A stretch of 64,000 nucleotides of DNA from Janibacter sp. Soil728. GTDB taxonomy: Bacteria > Actinomycetota > Actinomycetes > Actinomycetales > Dermatophilaceae. Positions 9,486 to 18,587 of the stretch are shown here, one piece after another. Location of the stretch: NCBI RefSeq assembly GCF_001428305.1, contig NZ_LMRZ01000006.1:186001-250000 (forward strand), read 5' to 3'. The position numbers were made by a program, and so were the translations under genes. The first letter of the stretch is position 1; every line of letters begins with the position of its first letter. The notes under the pieces were generated by a model. The model was not told where the DNA came from, ran no database searches, and saw only the letters and a program-made list of their open reading frames with translations.

Positions 9486-10577
9486 TCAGTCGCGGTCAGC
9501 GAGCTCCGCCGTGGACCTGCCCTGGTCCTGCAGCCCCTTGATCCGCAGCGAGCGGGCCTCTTCACGGACCTCGTCCTGGGCCTCGGCGGCAGCATCGGAC
9601 TTCGTCGTGTCGCGCAGGGGCAGCAGCAGGTCCTCCTCCGCGGCCATGCCGGCCTGCAGCTGGCGGGAGCGCTCGATCTCGGAGTCGACCTCGGCGCCGA
9701 GCAGCAGCACGTTGTTGAGGATCCACAGCCACAGGAGGAAGACGATGACGCCGGCGAGCGAGCCGTAGGTCTTGTTGTACGAGCTGAAGTTGGAGACGTA
9801 GAAGCCGAAGGCCACCGAGGCGAGGATCGCGACGAGGATCGCGATCGCCGCACCGGGCGTCAGCCAGCGGAACTTCGGCTGGCGCACGTTGGGCGTCGCC
9901 CAGTAGAGCAGTCCGACCATGAAGATGACGACGAGCAGGATGACCGGCCACTTGGCGAGGTTCCAGGTCATGACGGCCGCGTCGCCGAGACCGATCGCGT
10001 CACCGATGGCACGAGCCAGCTCACCGCTGACGGCGACCGACAGGATGATGGCCGCGGCCAGGACGAGCAGGATCGCGGTGACCACCAGCTGCATCGGGCG
10101 CAGCTTGATGAAGCCGCGACCCTCGGGCACCTCGTAGATCTTGTTGAGCGCGCGGCCGAATGCCCCGACGTACCCGGACGCCGACCACAGGGCGCCGGCG
10201 AGACCGACGACGAGACCGACACCCGCGGCCGGCGAGTTGACCATCTGGTCCAGCGGGCCCTCCAGCGTCGAGCCGACGCTGCCTGTCCCGAGCTGGTCGA
10301 GCACGTCGAGGATCGTCGACTTGGTCCTCTCCGGGTCTCCCACCAGGCCGAGGATGGAGACGAGGGCGAGCAGTGCCGGGAAGATCGACAGGACGGAGAA
10401 GTAGGTGAGCGCGGCGGCGAGGTCGGTGCAGCCGTCCGCGCTGAACTCCTTGATCGCCCGCTTGAAGGCGAAGGTCCAGCTGCGCCGCTTGAGCTGACGA
10501 AGGGAGGGCTTGACCTCCTCGTCGAGCCCCGCGCGTTCCGGGGCGGCGTCGATCTGCGTGGTGTCGTCGGTGGCCAT
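9486..10577 (-). CDS. YihY/virulence factor BrkB family membrane protein
   Basis: An inner-membrane protein of the YihY/BrkB family, whose biochemical role is not settled. ATG at 10577 (MATDDTTQID) gives 363 residues; the frame continues to 10619. After a charged N-terminus (about 1-45) come DLAAALTYFSVLSIFPALLA, VGLVVGLAGALWSASGYV with the family GAFGRALNKIYEVPEGR block, and about six hydrophobic segments. A charged C-terminal tail (about 300-363) is probably cytoplasmic. It appears monocistronic, with its own terminator and a divergent ABC remnant upstream. Confidence 0.9.
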   Translation of the reverse strand: MATDDTTQIDAAPERAGLDEEVKPSLRQLKRRSWTFAFKRAIKEFSADGCTDLAAALTYFSVLSIFPALLALVSILGLVGDPERTKSTILDVLDQLGTGSVGSTLEGPLDQMVNSPAAGVGLVVGLAGALWSASGYVGAFGRALNKIYEVPEGRGFIKLRPMQLVVTAILLVLAAAIILSVAVSGELARAIGDAIGLGDAAVMTWNLAKWPVILLVVIFMVGLLYWATPNVRQPKFRWLTPGAAIAILVAILASVAFGFYVSNFSSYNKTYGSLAGVIVFLLWLWILNNVLLLGAEVDSEIERSRQLQAGMAAEEDLLLPLRDTTKSDAAAEAQDEVREEARSLRIKGLQDQGRSTAELADRD

Positions 10578-10682
10578 GCTGCGGGCTCTCCCCCGTGGTC
10601 GGCTGCGGCGGTCGTCCACACCCTAGGCCAGCACCCCCCTCGTGCGTGGCGCAAACACGTGGGTACGAGCGGGGGGAACGAC

Positions 10683-11126
10683 GTGGCAGACGGGCAGGTG
10701 GTCGCGACCGAGCGACTGACCAAGCAACACTCCGGCGTGACGGCGCTCGACGAGCTTTCCCTCGAGATCAGTCCGGGCATCACCGGCGTGGTGGGCGCGG
10801 ACGATCTCTGCGGTGGCCTGGACCGGGCCGTCACGCTGCTCGCGATCGGGGTGAATCGCAGCGTCACCGGCTGCCTGCTCCACTGGCTCGCCTGGGAGGC
10901 GCTGCTCACCACGGCCCTGAGGCCGGCTCAGTACCTGTCAGCCCGGGCGTACGGCGGGAGCGTCACGCACGCGGCGATGGGGCTGGACGCGCATCCCGCC
11001 ACGTGGTTCGCGGTGGTTGCTGCGGTGGTCGTGCTCGTTGCTGGTGCGGCGCTTGCCGGGTGGAGGCTGGCGCGGGTGGTGATCTCCGAGGTGCAGCCCA
11101 GACGACGAACGGCCCGGAGTCCGTGA
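10683..11126 (+). pseudogene. Fused remnant of an ABC transporter (ATPase start joined to permease end)
   Basis: GTG at 10683 follows a purine-rich GGGGGAA site and opens 147 residues. The first 40 (VVATERLTKQHSGVTALDEL then ISPGITGVVGADD) resemble the start of an ABC ATPase, but the expected Walker A (GPNGAGKST-like) is missing just where the similarity stops. The rest, LLHWLAWEALLTTALRPAQY plus a hydrophobic segment and basic tail, looks like the end of an ABC-2 permease. I infer a deletion that joined an ATPase gene to its permease partner. Codons GTT, GCT, CTT, CGA and AGA are commoner than in neighbours. It may or may not be translated. Confidence 0.5.
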
Positions 11127-11138
11127 GGACTCCGGGCC
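11111..11138. terminator. Bidirectional terminator between convergent genes
   Basis: The arms GGCCCGGAGTCC (11111-11122) and GGACTCCGGGCC (11127-11138) form a perfect 12-bp stem with a GTGA loop that contains the stop codon of the upstream remnant. It lies between two convergent genes and could serve both. Confidence 0.7.
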
Positions 11139-11157
11139 ATTCGACACGTTCGGACTA

Positions 11158-11706
11158 TCAGGCGCAGAGCGCGACCGATGTCGTCCCGAGGACCGGCAGG
11201 GTCGCCGAGATGATGGTGTACGCCTGGGTGGCAGAGGACCCATCGATCGTGAAGGTGGCGTCCTGGGCGACGGCGACGTTCGCGAGGTTGCGCGGGAACA
11301 CCTGAATGGTGACGCTCTGCCCCTCCACGAGGGGCGCGGTCAGGTGGCCGGTGGTCGCGGTGTCGAAGAGGACGCCGACGCTGGCGTTGAGGTCGTTCAG
11401 CGGGGTCACGAAGACTCCAGCGAGACCGCCGCGGTCCACCGTGAAGGTCGTGTCCGTCGGGACGGTGCAGCCGCTACCAGCCGGGTTGGTGACGGTGAAC
11501 GTCAACTGCTGGGCATCCGCCGTCGGCAGCTGGATCACGGGGGGACAGTTCGCCGTCACGACGAGGGTGCCCGGCGCGCACACCGCGATCGGCGAGGCGG
11601 CGAGAGCCGGAGCGGCAGCGGCGACGGAGACGGCGGGGACGGCCCAGGCGGCCCCCTTCGCGATGGAGCGGCGGGACGGGCCCGAGGCGGTGAGATCCTT
11701 CGTCAC
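11158..11706 (-). CDS. Secreted protein with Tat-like signal, function unknown
   Basis: GTG at 11706 opens a 182-residue protein. The N-terminus SRRSIAKGAAWAVPAVSVAA is a twin-arginine-type signal (RR at about residues 12-13, hydrophobic stretch to about 35, cleavage plausible after ALAAS). The mature part is Thr/Val-rich with many short beta-like stretches, four Cys, and no metal or catalytic motif that I recognise. It resembles the exported, surface-associated beta-sandwich proteins common in Micrococcales, but I assign no function. It appears monocistronic and convergent with the ABC remnant. Confidence 0.75.
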   Translation of the reverse strand: MTKDLTASGPSRRSIAKGAAWAVPAVSVAAAAPALAASPIAVCAPGTLVVTANCPPVIQLPTADAQQLTFTVTNPAGSGCTVPTDTTFTVDRGGLAGVFVTPLNDLNASVGVLFDTATTGHLTAPLVEGQSVTIQVFPRNLANVAVAQDATFTIDGSSATQAYTIISATLPVLGTTSVALCA

Positions 11707-11883
11707 GTGACGGTTCTTTCTGCGGACAGGCGCTGCAGACGGTGCGCCGCACTCGGTCGCGACGGCGCGATGACGGGTCCTCCCCGGTGGCGGTCTCCCT
11801 GTCGAACCCGCCACGAGCGACCTTAGAGTTTCCTGAACAGACCACGACCAAATGCCTGCAAAAGGACTAGGCGCTCGTGACCA

Positions 11884-12462
11884 TCAGCCGACCCACCCGC
11901 GCACGGTGAGCGTCCGCAGCAGACCGTCACGCGTCCCTGTCCCCCGGTGGCCGGCCTTCGCCCGGATGTTGGCGATGTGCACCTTGAGCGTCCGTTCGCT
12001 CATCCCGAGCCGCGTCGCCACCTCGGCCCGGGTCCCATCAGCCCACTGCACCAGATACGCCTGCGCCACCTCGCGCTCCCGGCCGGTCAGGGCCCCCACC
12101 GGCGCCTCGCACCCCGGCCACGCAACCCGCTGACCGTCCTGCACCTGGCGGACCACGGCCACCAGCTCGCGAGGCGCGTGGAGCAGGGTGACGTACGCCG
12201 ACGCCCCCGCATCACGCAGCGCCGCCACGCGCGGCACGGGCAGGGTCCCGCCCCAGACGATGGTGGGCAGCTCCCCCCTTCGCCTCGCCTCGAGCACGTG
12301 GAGGTCGTCCGCCCCCACCAGCTCTGCCACGAGCAGGCCCTGCGCCGCCGCCGGGTCGTCGACGACCTCGGCCGAGATGCCGTACTCGGCCAGCACCCCG
12401 GCCACGGCGTCGGCGTGCAGGCACCACGGTGACCACACGGCGACGGCGGGCGATGAGGGCAT
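11884..12462 (-). CDS. LuxR-family transcriptional regulator with degenerate receiver-like N-terminus
   Basis: ATG at 12462 gives 192 residues; no better start lies within the 16 bp to the divergent gene. The C-terminal part (about 128-192) is a LuxR/FixJ helix-turn-helix: LTGREREVAQAYLVQWADGT, then AEVATRLGMSERTLKVHIAN. The N-terminal 115 residues have receiver-like length and alternation, but I cannot place a phospho-acceptor Asp in the usual spot. It is probably a DNA-binding regulator not controlled by classical phosphorylation. It is paired head to head with a second regulator of similar build. Confidence 0.85.
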   Translation of the reverse strand: MPSSPAVAVWSPWCLHADAVAGVLAEYGISAEVVDDPAAAQGLLVAELVGADDLHVLEARRRGELPTIVWGGTLPVPRVAALRDAGASAYVTLLHAPRELVAVVRQVQDGQRVAWPGCEAPVGALTGREREVAQAYLVQWADGTRAEVATRLGMSERTLKVHIANIRAKAGHRGTGTRDGLLRTLTVRGWVG

Positions 12463-12478
12463 GGGAGCATCGTGCCCG

Positions 12479-13141
12479 ATGAGCACCCGCCTGCGTCTGG
12501 ACCTCGTGCACACCTCCCCGGTGGTGTCCACGGCGCTGCGCCACGCGCTGAGCTCTGGACCACGGCCCGTCCACGTCACGACGAGCGTCCACGCATGGTC
12601 GGACTTCCAACGGGAGTGGGACTTCGCCGGTGACGTCGTCGTGCTGGACGCCCTGCTCGACGACCACGTACCGCTCCCCCTCAAGGTGCGCGCCCTCACC
12701 CGCTTGGGCTCGCACACAGTCGTCCTCGGGCCGGGCCGGCCCACCCCGTCCGCGCGCCGCTGTGGCGCCGAGGGGGCCGTGGCCTGGATCGAGCCGACGG
12801 CCGGCCTCGCCGCCACCGCCGAGGCGATCCGCCAGATCGCGCTGGGCAGCCCACCACCAGACACGCGCATCGAGCCCGCCGACCCTCCACTGGCCCACCT
12901 CACCGACCGCGAGCTGCAGGTGCTCGCCCTCTACGTCACCGCCCGCGGCCACACCCCCGCGCACCTGGGGCAGGTGCTCTCCCTTCGCACCGAGACGATC
13001 CGCAGCCACCTGGAGCGGGGACGAGCGCGCTACCGGGCCGCGGGGGTCCCGACCAACAACCGCGCTGCGCTGCGCCGCGCGTTGGTCGTCGACGGCTGGG
13101 CGCTCGAGCAGCAGGTGTGGATCGACGCGGGGCGGCCCTGA
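12479..13141 (+). CDS. LuxR-family transcriptional regulator (divergent partner)
   Basis: ATG at 12479 gives 220 residues. The C-terminal HTH (about 135-205) reads LTDRELQVLALYVTARGHTP followed by LSLRTETIRSHLERGRARYR. The N-terminal half is receiver-like; VVVLDALLDD (about residue 55) offers an Asp at the end of a hydrophobic strand, a possible phospho-acceptor equivalent. Only 16 bp separate this gene from its divergent partner, so the promoters must overlap the opposite coding starts. No sensor kinase gene is adjacent. Downstream lies a tandem repeat cluster. Confidence 0.85.
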   Translation: MSTRLRLDLVHTSPVVSTALRHALSSGPRPVHVTTSVHAWSDFQREWDFAGDVVVLDALLDDHVPLPLKVRALTRLGSHTVVLGPGRPTPSARRCGAEGAVAWIEPTAGLAATAEAIRQIALGSPPPDTRIEPADPPLAHLTDRELQVLALYVTARGHTPAHLGQVLSLRTETIRSHLERGRARYRAAGVPTNNRAALRRALVVDGWALEQQVWIDAGRP

Positions 13142-13149
13142 GGACACCC

Positions 13150-13312
13150 TTCGAGACGCTTGCTGCGCAAGCTCCTCAGGGAGCGTGGAGACGGCGCAAG
13201 CTCCTCAGGGAGCGTGGAGACGGCGCTGGCGCGCCTCCTCGGGGAGCGTGGAGACGGCGCAAGCTCCTCAGGGAGCGTGAGGACGGCGCTGGCGCGCCTC
13301 CTCGGGGAGCGG
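13150..13312. repeat. Intergenic tandem repeat cluster, two interleaved unit types
   Basis: The cluster opens with a 30-bp element beginning TTCGAGACGCTTGCTGCGCA (13150-13179), followed by head-to-tail units. Type a (29 bp, core AAGCTCCTCAGGGAGCGTG) occurs at 13165-13193, 13194-13222 and 13257-13285. Type b (34 bp, core GCGCTGGCGCGCCTCCTCGG) occurs at 13223-13256 and, shorter, at 13286-13312. The order is a-a-b-a-b. Type a contains a small hairpin, GCTCC-TCAG-GGAGC. It lies between a regulator gene and the tuf terminator. A related element is at 30023-30052. Confidence 0.85.
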
Positions 13313-13318
13313 ACACGA

Positions 13319-13358
13319 CGAAGGGCCCGCCTCCCCTGACGGGGAGACGGGCCCTTCG
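13319..13358 (-). terminator. tuf (str operon) terminator
   Basis: The stem pairs CGAAGGGCCCG (13319-13329) with CGGGCCCTTCG (13348-13358), and inside it CTCCCC (13331-13336) with GGGGAG (13341-13346), around a TGAC loop. It starts 27 bp past the tuf stop and has inverted CGAAGGG heptamers at its base. Confidence 0.8.
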
Positions 13359-13385
13359 TGGTTGCTGACCGAGGTCAGCCCAGGA

Positions 13386-14582
13386 TCACTTGAGGATCTT
13401 GGTGACGCGACCGGCGCCGACGGTGCGGCCACCCTCGCGGATGTTGAACTTCAGGCCCTCTTCCATGGCGATCGGCTGGATGAGCGAGACCTTCATGTCG
13501 GTGTTGTCGCCGGGCATGACCATCTCGGTGCCCTCGGGCAGCGTGACGACGCCGGTGACGTCGGTGGTCCGGAAGTAGAACTGCGGACGGTAGGAGTCGT
13601 AGAACGGCGTGTGACGGCCACCCTCCTCCTTCGACAGGATGTAGACCTGCGCGTCGAACTCGGTGTGCGGGGTGATCGAGCCCGGCTTGCAGATGACCTG
13701 CCCGCGCTCGACGTCCTCGCGCTTGGTGCCACGAAGCAGCAGACCGACGTTCTCACCGGCGCGACCCTCGTCGAGCAGCTTGCGGAACATCTCGATGCCC
13801 GTGACGGTGGTCTTGGTCGCGGGACCCTCGTGGATGCCGACGATCTCGATGTCCTCGTTGACGTTGAGGATGCCGCGCTCGATACGACCGGTGACGACGG
13901 TTCCACGACCGGTGATCGTGAAGACGTCCTCGACGGGCATCATGAACGGCTTGTCCAGGTCGCGCACCGGCTCGGGGATGTACGAGTCGACAGCGTCCAT
14001 GAGCTCCATGATCGACTCGCCCCACTTGGCGTCGCCCTCGAGCGCCTTGAGCGCCGAGACCTTGACCACGGGGACGTCGTCGCCCGGGAACTCGTAGGAG
14101 GACAGCAGTTCGCGGACCTCCATCTCGACGAGCTCCATGATCTCCTCGTCGTCCACCATGTCGGCCTTGTTGAGGGCAACGACGATGAAGGGGACGCCGA
14201 CCTGGCGGGCCAGGAGCACGTGCTCCTTGGTCTGCGGCATGGGGCCGTCGGTGGCGGCGACCACGAGGATCGCGCCGTCCATCTGAGCCGCACCGGTGAT
14301 CATGTTCTTCACGTAGTCAGCGTGACCGGGGCAGTCGACGTGCGCGTAGTGACGCGACTCCGTCTGGTACTCGATGTGCGAGATCGAGATCGTGATCCCA
14401 CGAGCCTTCTCTTCGGGAGCCTTGTCGATCGTGTCGAACGCCGAGGCCTCGTTGAGGTCGGGGAGCTTGTCGTGCAGCACGCGGGAGATCGCGGCAGTCA
14501 GCGTCGTCTTGCCATGGTCGATGTGACCGATGGTGCCGATGTTGACGTGCGGCTTGCTCCGCTCGAACTTTGCCTTCGCCAC
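13386..14582 (-). CDS. tuf: Translation elongation factor Tu
   Basis: EF-Tu delivers aminoacyl-tRNA to the ribosome as a GTP complex. The 398-residue protein has the P-loop GHIDHGKTT, the switch-[15 protein letters not shown], and NKAD for guanine specificity in the G domain (about 1-205), followed by beta-barrel domains 2 and 3 (ending [12 protein letters not shown]). The start is GTG at 14582, with a strong GAGGAGG site 7-8 nt upstream. It closes the str operon; the 111-bp gap from fusA has no clear hairpin. Confidence 0.98.
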   Translation of the reverse strand: MAKAKFERSKPHVNIGTIGHIDHGKTTLTAAISRVLHDKLPDLNEASAFDTIDKAPEEKARGITISISHIEYQTESRHYAHVDCPGHADYVKNMITGAAQMDGAILVVAATDGPMPQTKEHVLLARQVGVPFIVVALNKADMVDDEEIMELVEMEVRELLSSYEFPGDDVPVVKVSALKALEGDAKWGESIMELMDAVDSYIPEPVRDLDKPFMMPVEDVFTITGRGTVVTGRIERGILNVNEDIEIVGIHEGPATKTTVTGIEMFRKLLDEGRAGENVGLLLRGTKREDVERGQVICKPGSITPHTEFDAQVYILSKEEGGRHTPFYDSYRPQFYFRTTDVTGVVTLPEGTEMVMPGDNTDMKVSLIQPIAMEEGLKFNIREGGRTVGAGRVTKILK

Positions 14583-14693
14583 TGTTGTGTCCTCCTCAGG
14601 ACGTCATCTTCGTTACGCCTTATCCCGGCAGGGTGGCGTCGATTCTTGGGTTGTTGGGATGTTCCGCGTCGGGACCGACGGTAATGCTACCGG

Positions 14694-16811
14694 TCACTCG
14701 CCCCGGATCTTCTTGATGATCTCCTCGGCGACAGCCTTGGGGACCTCTGCATAGGAGTCGAACTCCATGGAGTAGTTCGCACGGCCCTGGGTCTTCGACC
14801 GCAGGTCGCCGACGTAGCCGAACATCTCGGACAGCGGGACGAGGCCGGTGACGACCTTGGCTCCGCTGACGTCCTCCATGGACTGGATCTGGCCACGACG
14901 CGAGTTGATGTCGCCGATGACGTCGCCCATGTAGTCCTCGGGGGTACGCACCTCGACCTTCATCATCGGCTCCATGAGCACCGGGTCGGCCTTGCGGGCG
15001 GCCTCCTTGAAGGCCATCGAGCCGGCGATCTTGAACGCCATCTCCGAGGAGTCGACGTCGTGGTAGGCGCCATCGAGCAGCGTCGCCTTGACGCCAACGA
15101 CGGGGTAGCCGGCCAGCACGCCGTACTGCATGGCGTCCTTGATGCCCGCGTCGACGCTGGGGATGTACTCACGCGGGATGCGACCACCGGTGACGGCGTT
15201 CTTGAACTCGTACATCTCGCCGTCTTCGTTCTCGGGCATCGGCTCGAAGCGCAGCTGCACCTTGGCGAACTGACCGGAACCACCGGTCTGCTTCTTGTGC
15301 GTGTAGTCGAGCTTGTCGACGGTCTTGCGGATCGTCTCGCGGTAGGCCACCTGCGGCTTGCCGATGTTGGCCTCGACCTTGAACTCACGCTTCATCCGGT
15401 CGACGAAGACGTCCAGGTGGAGCTCGCCCATGCCGGCGATGATCGTCTGACCGGTCTCCTCGTCGAGGGAGACCTGGAAGGTCGGGTCCTCGGCGACGAG
15501 ACGCTGGATGGCGCCACCCAGCTTTTCCTGGTCGCCCTTGGTCTTGGGCTCGATGGCGACCTGGATGACCGGGGCGGGGAAGGACATCGACTCGAGGATG
15601 ACCGGGTTGGCGACGTCACACAGGGTGTCACCCGTGGTGGTCTCCTTGAGGCCGATGACCGCGTAGATGTGACCGGCCATGGCCTCACCGACCGGGTTCT
15701 CCTTGTTGGCGTGCATCTGGAAGAGCTTGCCGATGCGCTCCTTCTTGCCCTTGGTCGAGTTCAGGACCTGGGTACCCGGGTCGAGACGACCGGAGTAGAC
15801 GCGGATGAAGGTCAGCGTCCCGAAGAAGGGGTGCGACGCGATCTTGAACGCCAGAGCCGAGAAGGGCTCGTCGGTGCTCGGCTTGCGCAGCACGACCTCG
15901 TCCTCGTTGCCGGGCGCGTGGCCCTCCATGGCAGCGACGTCGAGCGGGCTGGGCAGGTAGTCGCGCACCGCGTCGAGCACGGGCTGGACGCCACGGTTCT
16001 TGAAGGCGGAACCACAGAAGATCGGGTAGAGCTCGGAGTTGACCGTGAGCTTGCGGATGCCCGCCTTCAGCTCTTCGTTGGTCAGCTCCTCGCCACCGAG
16101 GTACTTCTCCATGAGCTCGTCGTCGGACTCGGCGACGCGCTCGACGATGCGGTTGCGGTAGTCCGCAGCCTTGGCCTGCAGGTCCTCGGGGATCTCGTGG
16201 GTCTCGTAGGAGGCTCCCAGGGTGACGTCACCCTTGGAGTCACCGGGCCACACGAGCGCCTTCATCTGGATGAGGTCGACGACCCCGACGAAGTCGTTCT
16301 CGGCACCGATCGGCAGCTGCATGACCAGCGGCTCCGCGCCGAGGCGGTCCTTGATCGTGTCGATGGTGAAGTAGAAGTCGGCGCCCAGCTTGTCCATCTT
16401 GTTGACGAAGGCGATGCGGGGGACGTCGTACTTGTCCGCCTGACGCCAGACCGTCTCGGACTGGGGCTCGACGCCCTCCTTGCCGTCGAAGACGGCGACT
16501 GCGCCGTCGAGGACGCGCAGGGACCGCTCGACCTCGACCGTGAAGTCGACGTGCCCGGGGGTGTCGATGATGTTGATCTGGGTGTCATCCCAGAAGGAGG
16601 TGACCGCGGCGGACGTGATCGTGATGCCGCGCTCCTTCTCCTGCTCCATCCAGTCGGTCGTGGAGGCACCGTCGTGCGTCTCGCCCAGCTTGTGGTTGAC
16701 GCCGGTGTAGAAAAGGATGCGCTCAGTCGTCGTCGTCTTGCCGGCGTCGATGTGCGCCATGATGCCGATGTTGCGGACCTTGGTCAGGTCCGTCAGGACG
16801 TCCTGTGCCAC
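14694..16811 (-). CDS. fusA: Translation elongation factor G
   Basis: EF-G drives translocation and, with RRF, ribosome recycling. The 705-residue protein begins [20 protein letters not shown] and carries [13 protein letters not shown] (P-loop), DTPGHVDFT (G3) and NKMDK (G4). Domains II-V follow; domain IV includes [14 protein letters not shown] and domain V contains [14 protein letters not shown]. Length is normal. It sits 88 bp downstream of rpsG, with a hairpin in the gap. Confidence 0.98.
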   Translation of the reverse strand: MAQDVLTDLTKVRNIGIMAHIDAGKTTTTERILFYTGVNHKLGETHDGASTTDWMEQEKERGITITSAAVTSFWDDTQINIIDTPGHVDFTVEVERSLRVLDGAVAVFDGKEGVEPQSETVWRQADKYDVPRIAFVNKMDKLGADFYFTIDTIKDRLGAEPLVMQLPIGAENDFVGVVDLIQMKALVWPGDSKGDVTLGASYETHEIPEDLQAKAADYRNRIVERVAESDDELMEKYLGGEELTNEELKAGIRKLTVNSELYPIFCGSAFKNRGVQPVLDAVRDYLPSPLDVAAMEGHAPGNEDEVVLRKPSTDEPFSALAFKIASHPFFGTLTFIRVYSGRLDPGTQVLNSTKGKKERIGKLFQMHANKENPVGEAMAGHIYAVIGLKETTTGDTLCDVANPVILESMSFPAPVIQVAIEPKTKGDQEKLGGAIQRLVAEDPTFQVSLDEETGQTIIAGMGELHLDVFVDRMKREFKVEANIGKPQVAYRETIRKTVDKLDYTHKKQTGGSGQFAKVQLRFEPMPENEDGEMYEFKNAVTGGRIPREYIPSVDAGIKDAMQYGVLAGYPVVGVKATLLDGAYHDVDSSEMAFKIAGSMAFKEAARKADPVLMEPMMKVEVRTPEDYMGDVIGDINSRRGQIQSMEDVSGAKVVTGLVPLSEMFGYVGDLRSKTQGRANYSMEFDSYAEVPKAVAEEIIKKIRGE

Positions 16812-16862
16812 TCGTTATCTCATCTCGCTCGTTGCGGTCGTGTCTGCCCGGGAGGGCGGTGG

Positions 16863-16894
16863 GGTCGGGGCCACCAAGGGTGGCGGCCCCGACC
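16863..16894 (-). terminator. Intra-operon hairpin between rpsG and fusA
   Basis: The arms GGTCGGGGCC (16863-16872) and GGCCCCGACC (16885-16894) pair perfectly over 10 bp; the loop can add ACC/GGT pairs. It lies in the 88-bp gap after rpsG. It has no T-run and may be a partial terminator, a processing site or an mRNA-stability element that sets the rpsLG to fusA-tuf ratio. Confidence 0.4.
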
Positions 16895-16899
16895 TGCTG

Positions 16900-17370
16900 T
16901 CACCAGCGGTAGTGCGCGAAGGCCTTGTTGGACTCGGCCATCTTGTGCGTGTCCTCGCGACGCTTGACCGCGGCACCCAGGCCGTTGCTCGCGTCGAGGA
17001 TCTCGTTCATGAGGCGCTCGGTCATCGTCTTCTCACGACGCTGACGCGAGTACCCGACGAGCCAACGCAGCGACAGGGTCGTCGCGCGGCCGGGCTTGAC
17101 CTCGATCGGCACCTGGTAGGTCGCACCACCGACGCGGCGGGACTTGACCTCCAGGGACGGACGGACGTTGTCCAGGGCGCGCTTGAGCGTCTGGACGGGG
17201 TCGGTGCCGGTCTTCTCACGAACGCCCTCGAGCGCGTCGTAGACGATGGCCTCGGCGATGGACTTCTTGCCATCGAGGAGAATCTTGTTGACCAGCTGGG
17301 TCACCAGAGGGGACTGGTAGACCGGGTCGATGACGAGAGGCCGCTTCGGGGCGGGACCCTTGCGAGGCAT
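16900..17370 (-). CDS. rpsG: 30S ribosomal protein S7
   Basis: S7 nucleates head assembly of the small subunit; in E. coli it represses the str operon. The 156-residue protein starts [20 protein letters not shown] and contains [20 protein letters not shown] and the C-terminal [20 protein letters not shown]. Its ATG shares one base with the rpsL stop, so coupling is expected. Confidence 0.98.
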   Translation of the reverse strand: MPRKGPAPKRPLVIDPVYQSPLVTQLVNKILLDGKKSIAEAIVYDALEGVREKTGTDPVQTLKRALDNVRPSLEVKSRRVGGATYQVPIEVKPGRATTLSLRWLVGYSRQRREKTMTERLMNEILDASNGLGAAVKRREDTHKMAESNKAFAHYRW

Positions 17371-17744
17371 TACTTCTTCTCCTTCTTGGCGCCGTAGCGG
17401 CTGCGGGCCTGCTGACGACCCTTGACACCCTGGGTGTCGAGGGACCCGCGGACGATCTTGTAACGGACACCGGGGAGGTCCTTCACTCGGCCACCACGCA
17501 CGAGCACGATGGAGTGCTCCTGCAGGTTGTGACCGACGCCCGGGATGTAGGCGGTGACCTCGATGCCACTCGTCAGGCGCACGCGGGCGACCTTACGAAG
17601 GGCAGAGTTCGGCTTCTTGGGCGTGGTCGTGTACACGCGAGTGCACACTCCACGGCGCTGCGGCGAGCCCTTGAGGGCAGGCGTGGCGGCCTTGGACGGC
17701 TTGTCCTGCCGGCCCTTGCGCACCAGCTGGTTGATGGTAGGCAA
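17370..17744 (-). CDS. rpsL: 30S ribosomal protein S12
   Basis: S12 lies at the decoding centre and is the streptomycin-resistance locus. The 124-residue protein keeps both classical lysine blocks ([16 protein letters not shown] and [18 protein letters not shown]), so no resistance substitution is evident. The start codon is TTG at 17744: [15 protein letters not shown] begins there, with GGAG about 7 nt upstream and no ATG or GTG giving the right N-terminus. It heads the str operon. Confidence 0.97.
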   Translation of the reverse strand: MPTINQLVRKGRQDKPSKAATPALKGSPQRRGVCTRVYTTTPKKPNSALRKVARVRLTSGIEVTAYIPGVGHNLQEHSIVLVRGGRVKDLPGVRYKIVRGSLDTQGVKGRQQARSRYGAKKEKK

Positions 17745-17983
17745 CCTGTGTCTCCGTACGTCGTTGATGTTGTCTGCACCGGGCGGGTGGACCCGACCGA
17801 TACTCCTTGGATGCCATCCGCGACCCCCGCACTCGGGTGTGTCGCTGATGGTGCTCCCCCCTGCACTCCCCTGCGTGATCGACTCGGATCACGCCAGGGC
17901 GCCCGGCGAGAGGTGCGAAGGAGGTCATCACTGACCCTCTTCGACGCGCGTCACGGCACAGCCATGCCACGCACGCTGATCAA

Positions 17984-18012
17984 CGATACCGGCGTCCCCC
18001 GCAGCGTCACAA
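17984..18012 (-). promoter_or_regulatory. Candidate str-operon promoter
   Basis: On the minus strand TTGTGA (18012-18007) and TATCGT (17989-17984) are 17 bp apart, fitting a sigma-70-like promoter. It lies about 240 nt upstream of rpsL. The rest of the gene-free stretch 17745-18056 shows no other feature that I can support. Assigned by eye. Confidence 0.4.
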
Positions 18013-18056
18013 ATCGGTATCCCTGTCCGCCCTCGGCGCGGCGGCGTGACCTGCCC

Positions 18057-18587
18057 TCAGACGAGGCGGTCGAAGGCGTCGGCGTACCTGAAGTCGCCGG
18101 CCATCTCGGGCCGCCAGGCCCGCAGCGTCAGGGCCTGGAAGTAGCGATCCTCCCACTCCCCCGGGGAGCTGATGCCCAGGCTCGACGCCGGGACGAAGCC
18201 GAAGAACCCGTAGTACTCCGGGTCACCGAGGAGCACCACGGCAGGCTCTGCGGCCTGCTCGGCGCTGGCGACGACGGACATGACGAGCGCCGCACCGATG
18301 CCCTGCTGCTGGTGGTCGGGTCGCACCGAGATCGGACCGAGCCCCACCGACGGCGCACCGTCGATGCTCGCGCGGCTGCAGACCACGTGGCCGACGACCT
18401 CGCCGTCCAGCTCGGCGACGAAGGTCAGCCCGTCGATGACCGAGCCATCGGTGCGCAGGCCGCGCAGCAGCTCACGCTCGACGGACTCCCTTCGTCCCTG
18501 TGGGATGCCGAAGGCGGCGTCGTGGAGCTCCTGCGTCGGGAGGGCGTCGTGCGGGCTCTCCCGGCGGATGATGAGGTCGTCGCGCAT
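18057..18587 (-). CDS. GNAT family N-acetyltransferase
   Basis: A 176-residue acyltransferase of the GNAT fold, which transfers an acetyl group from acetyl-CoA; the substrate is unknown. The acetyl-CoA-binding motif A is VRPDHQQQGIGAALVMSVVA (about 88-107). C-terminal to it LLGDPEYYGFFGFVPASSLG is typical of the YhbS-like subgroup. Its ATG (18587) shares a base with the stop of the small membrane protein upstream, so the two form an operon. One Arg-Arg pair near 18488 is CGA-AGG, forming a CGAAGGG heptamer. Confidence 0.88.
   Translation of the reverse strand: MRDDLIIRRESPHDALPTQELHDAAFGIPQGRRESVERELLRGLRTDGSVIDGLTFVAELDGEVVGHVVCSRASIDGAPSVGLGPISVRPDHQQQGIGAALVMSVVASAEQAAEPAVVLLGDPEYYGFFGFVPASSLGISSPGEWEDRYFQALTLRAWRPEMAGDFRYADAFDRLV

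Noticed and set aside
9111-10682. Upstream extension of the ABC-remnant frame
   Set aside because: This part is antisense to the YihY gene and reads as low-complexity Arg/Asp; the GTG at 10683 with a good ribosome site is the plausible start.
13165-13312. Repeat cluster considered as a CRISPR array
   Set aside because: Units are joined head to tail with no unique spacers, occur in two types, and no cas gene is near.
17370-17744. rpsL checked for streptomycin-resistance changes
   Set aside because: The lysine-containing blocks [10 protein letters not shown] and [11 protein letters not shown] match the wild type.
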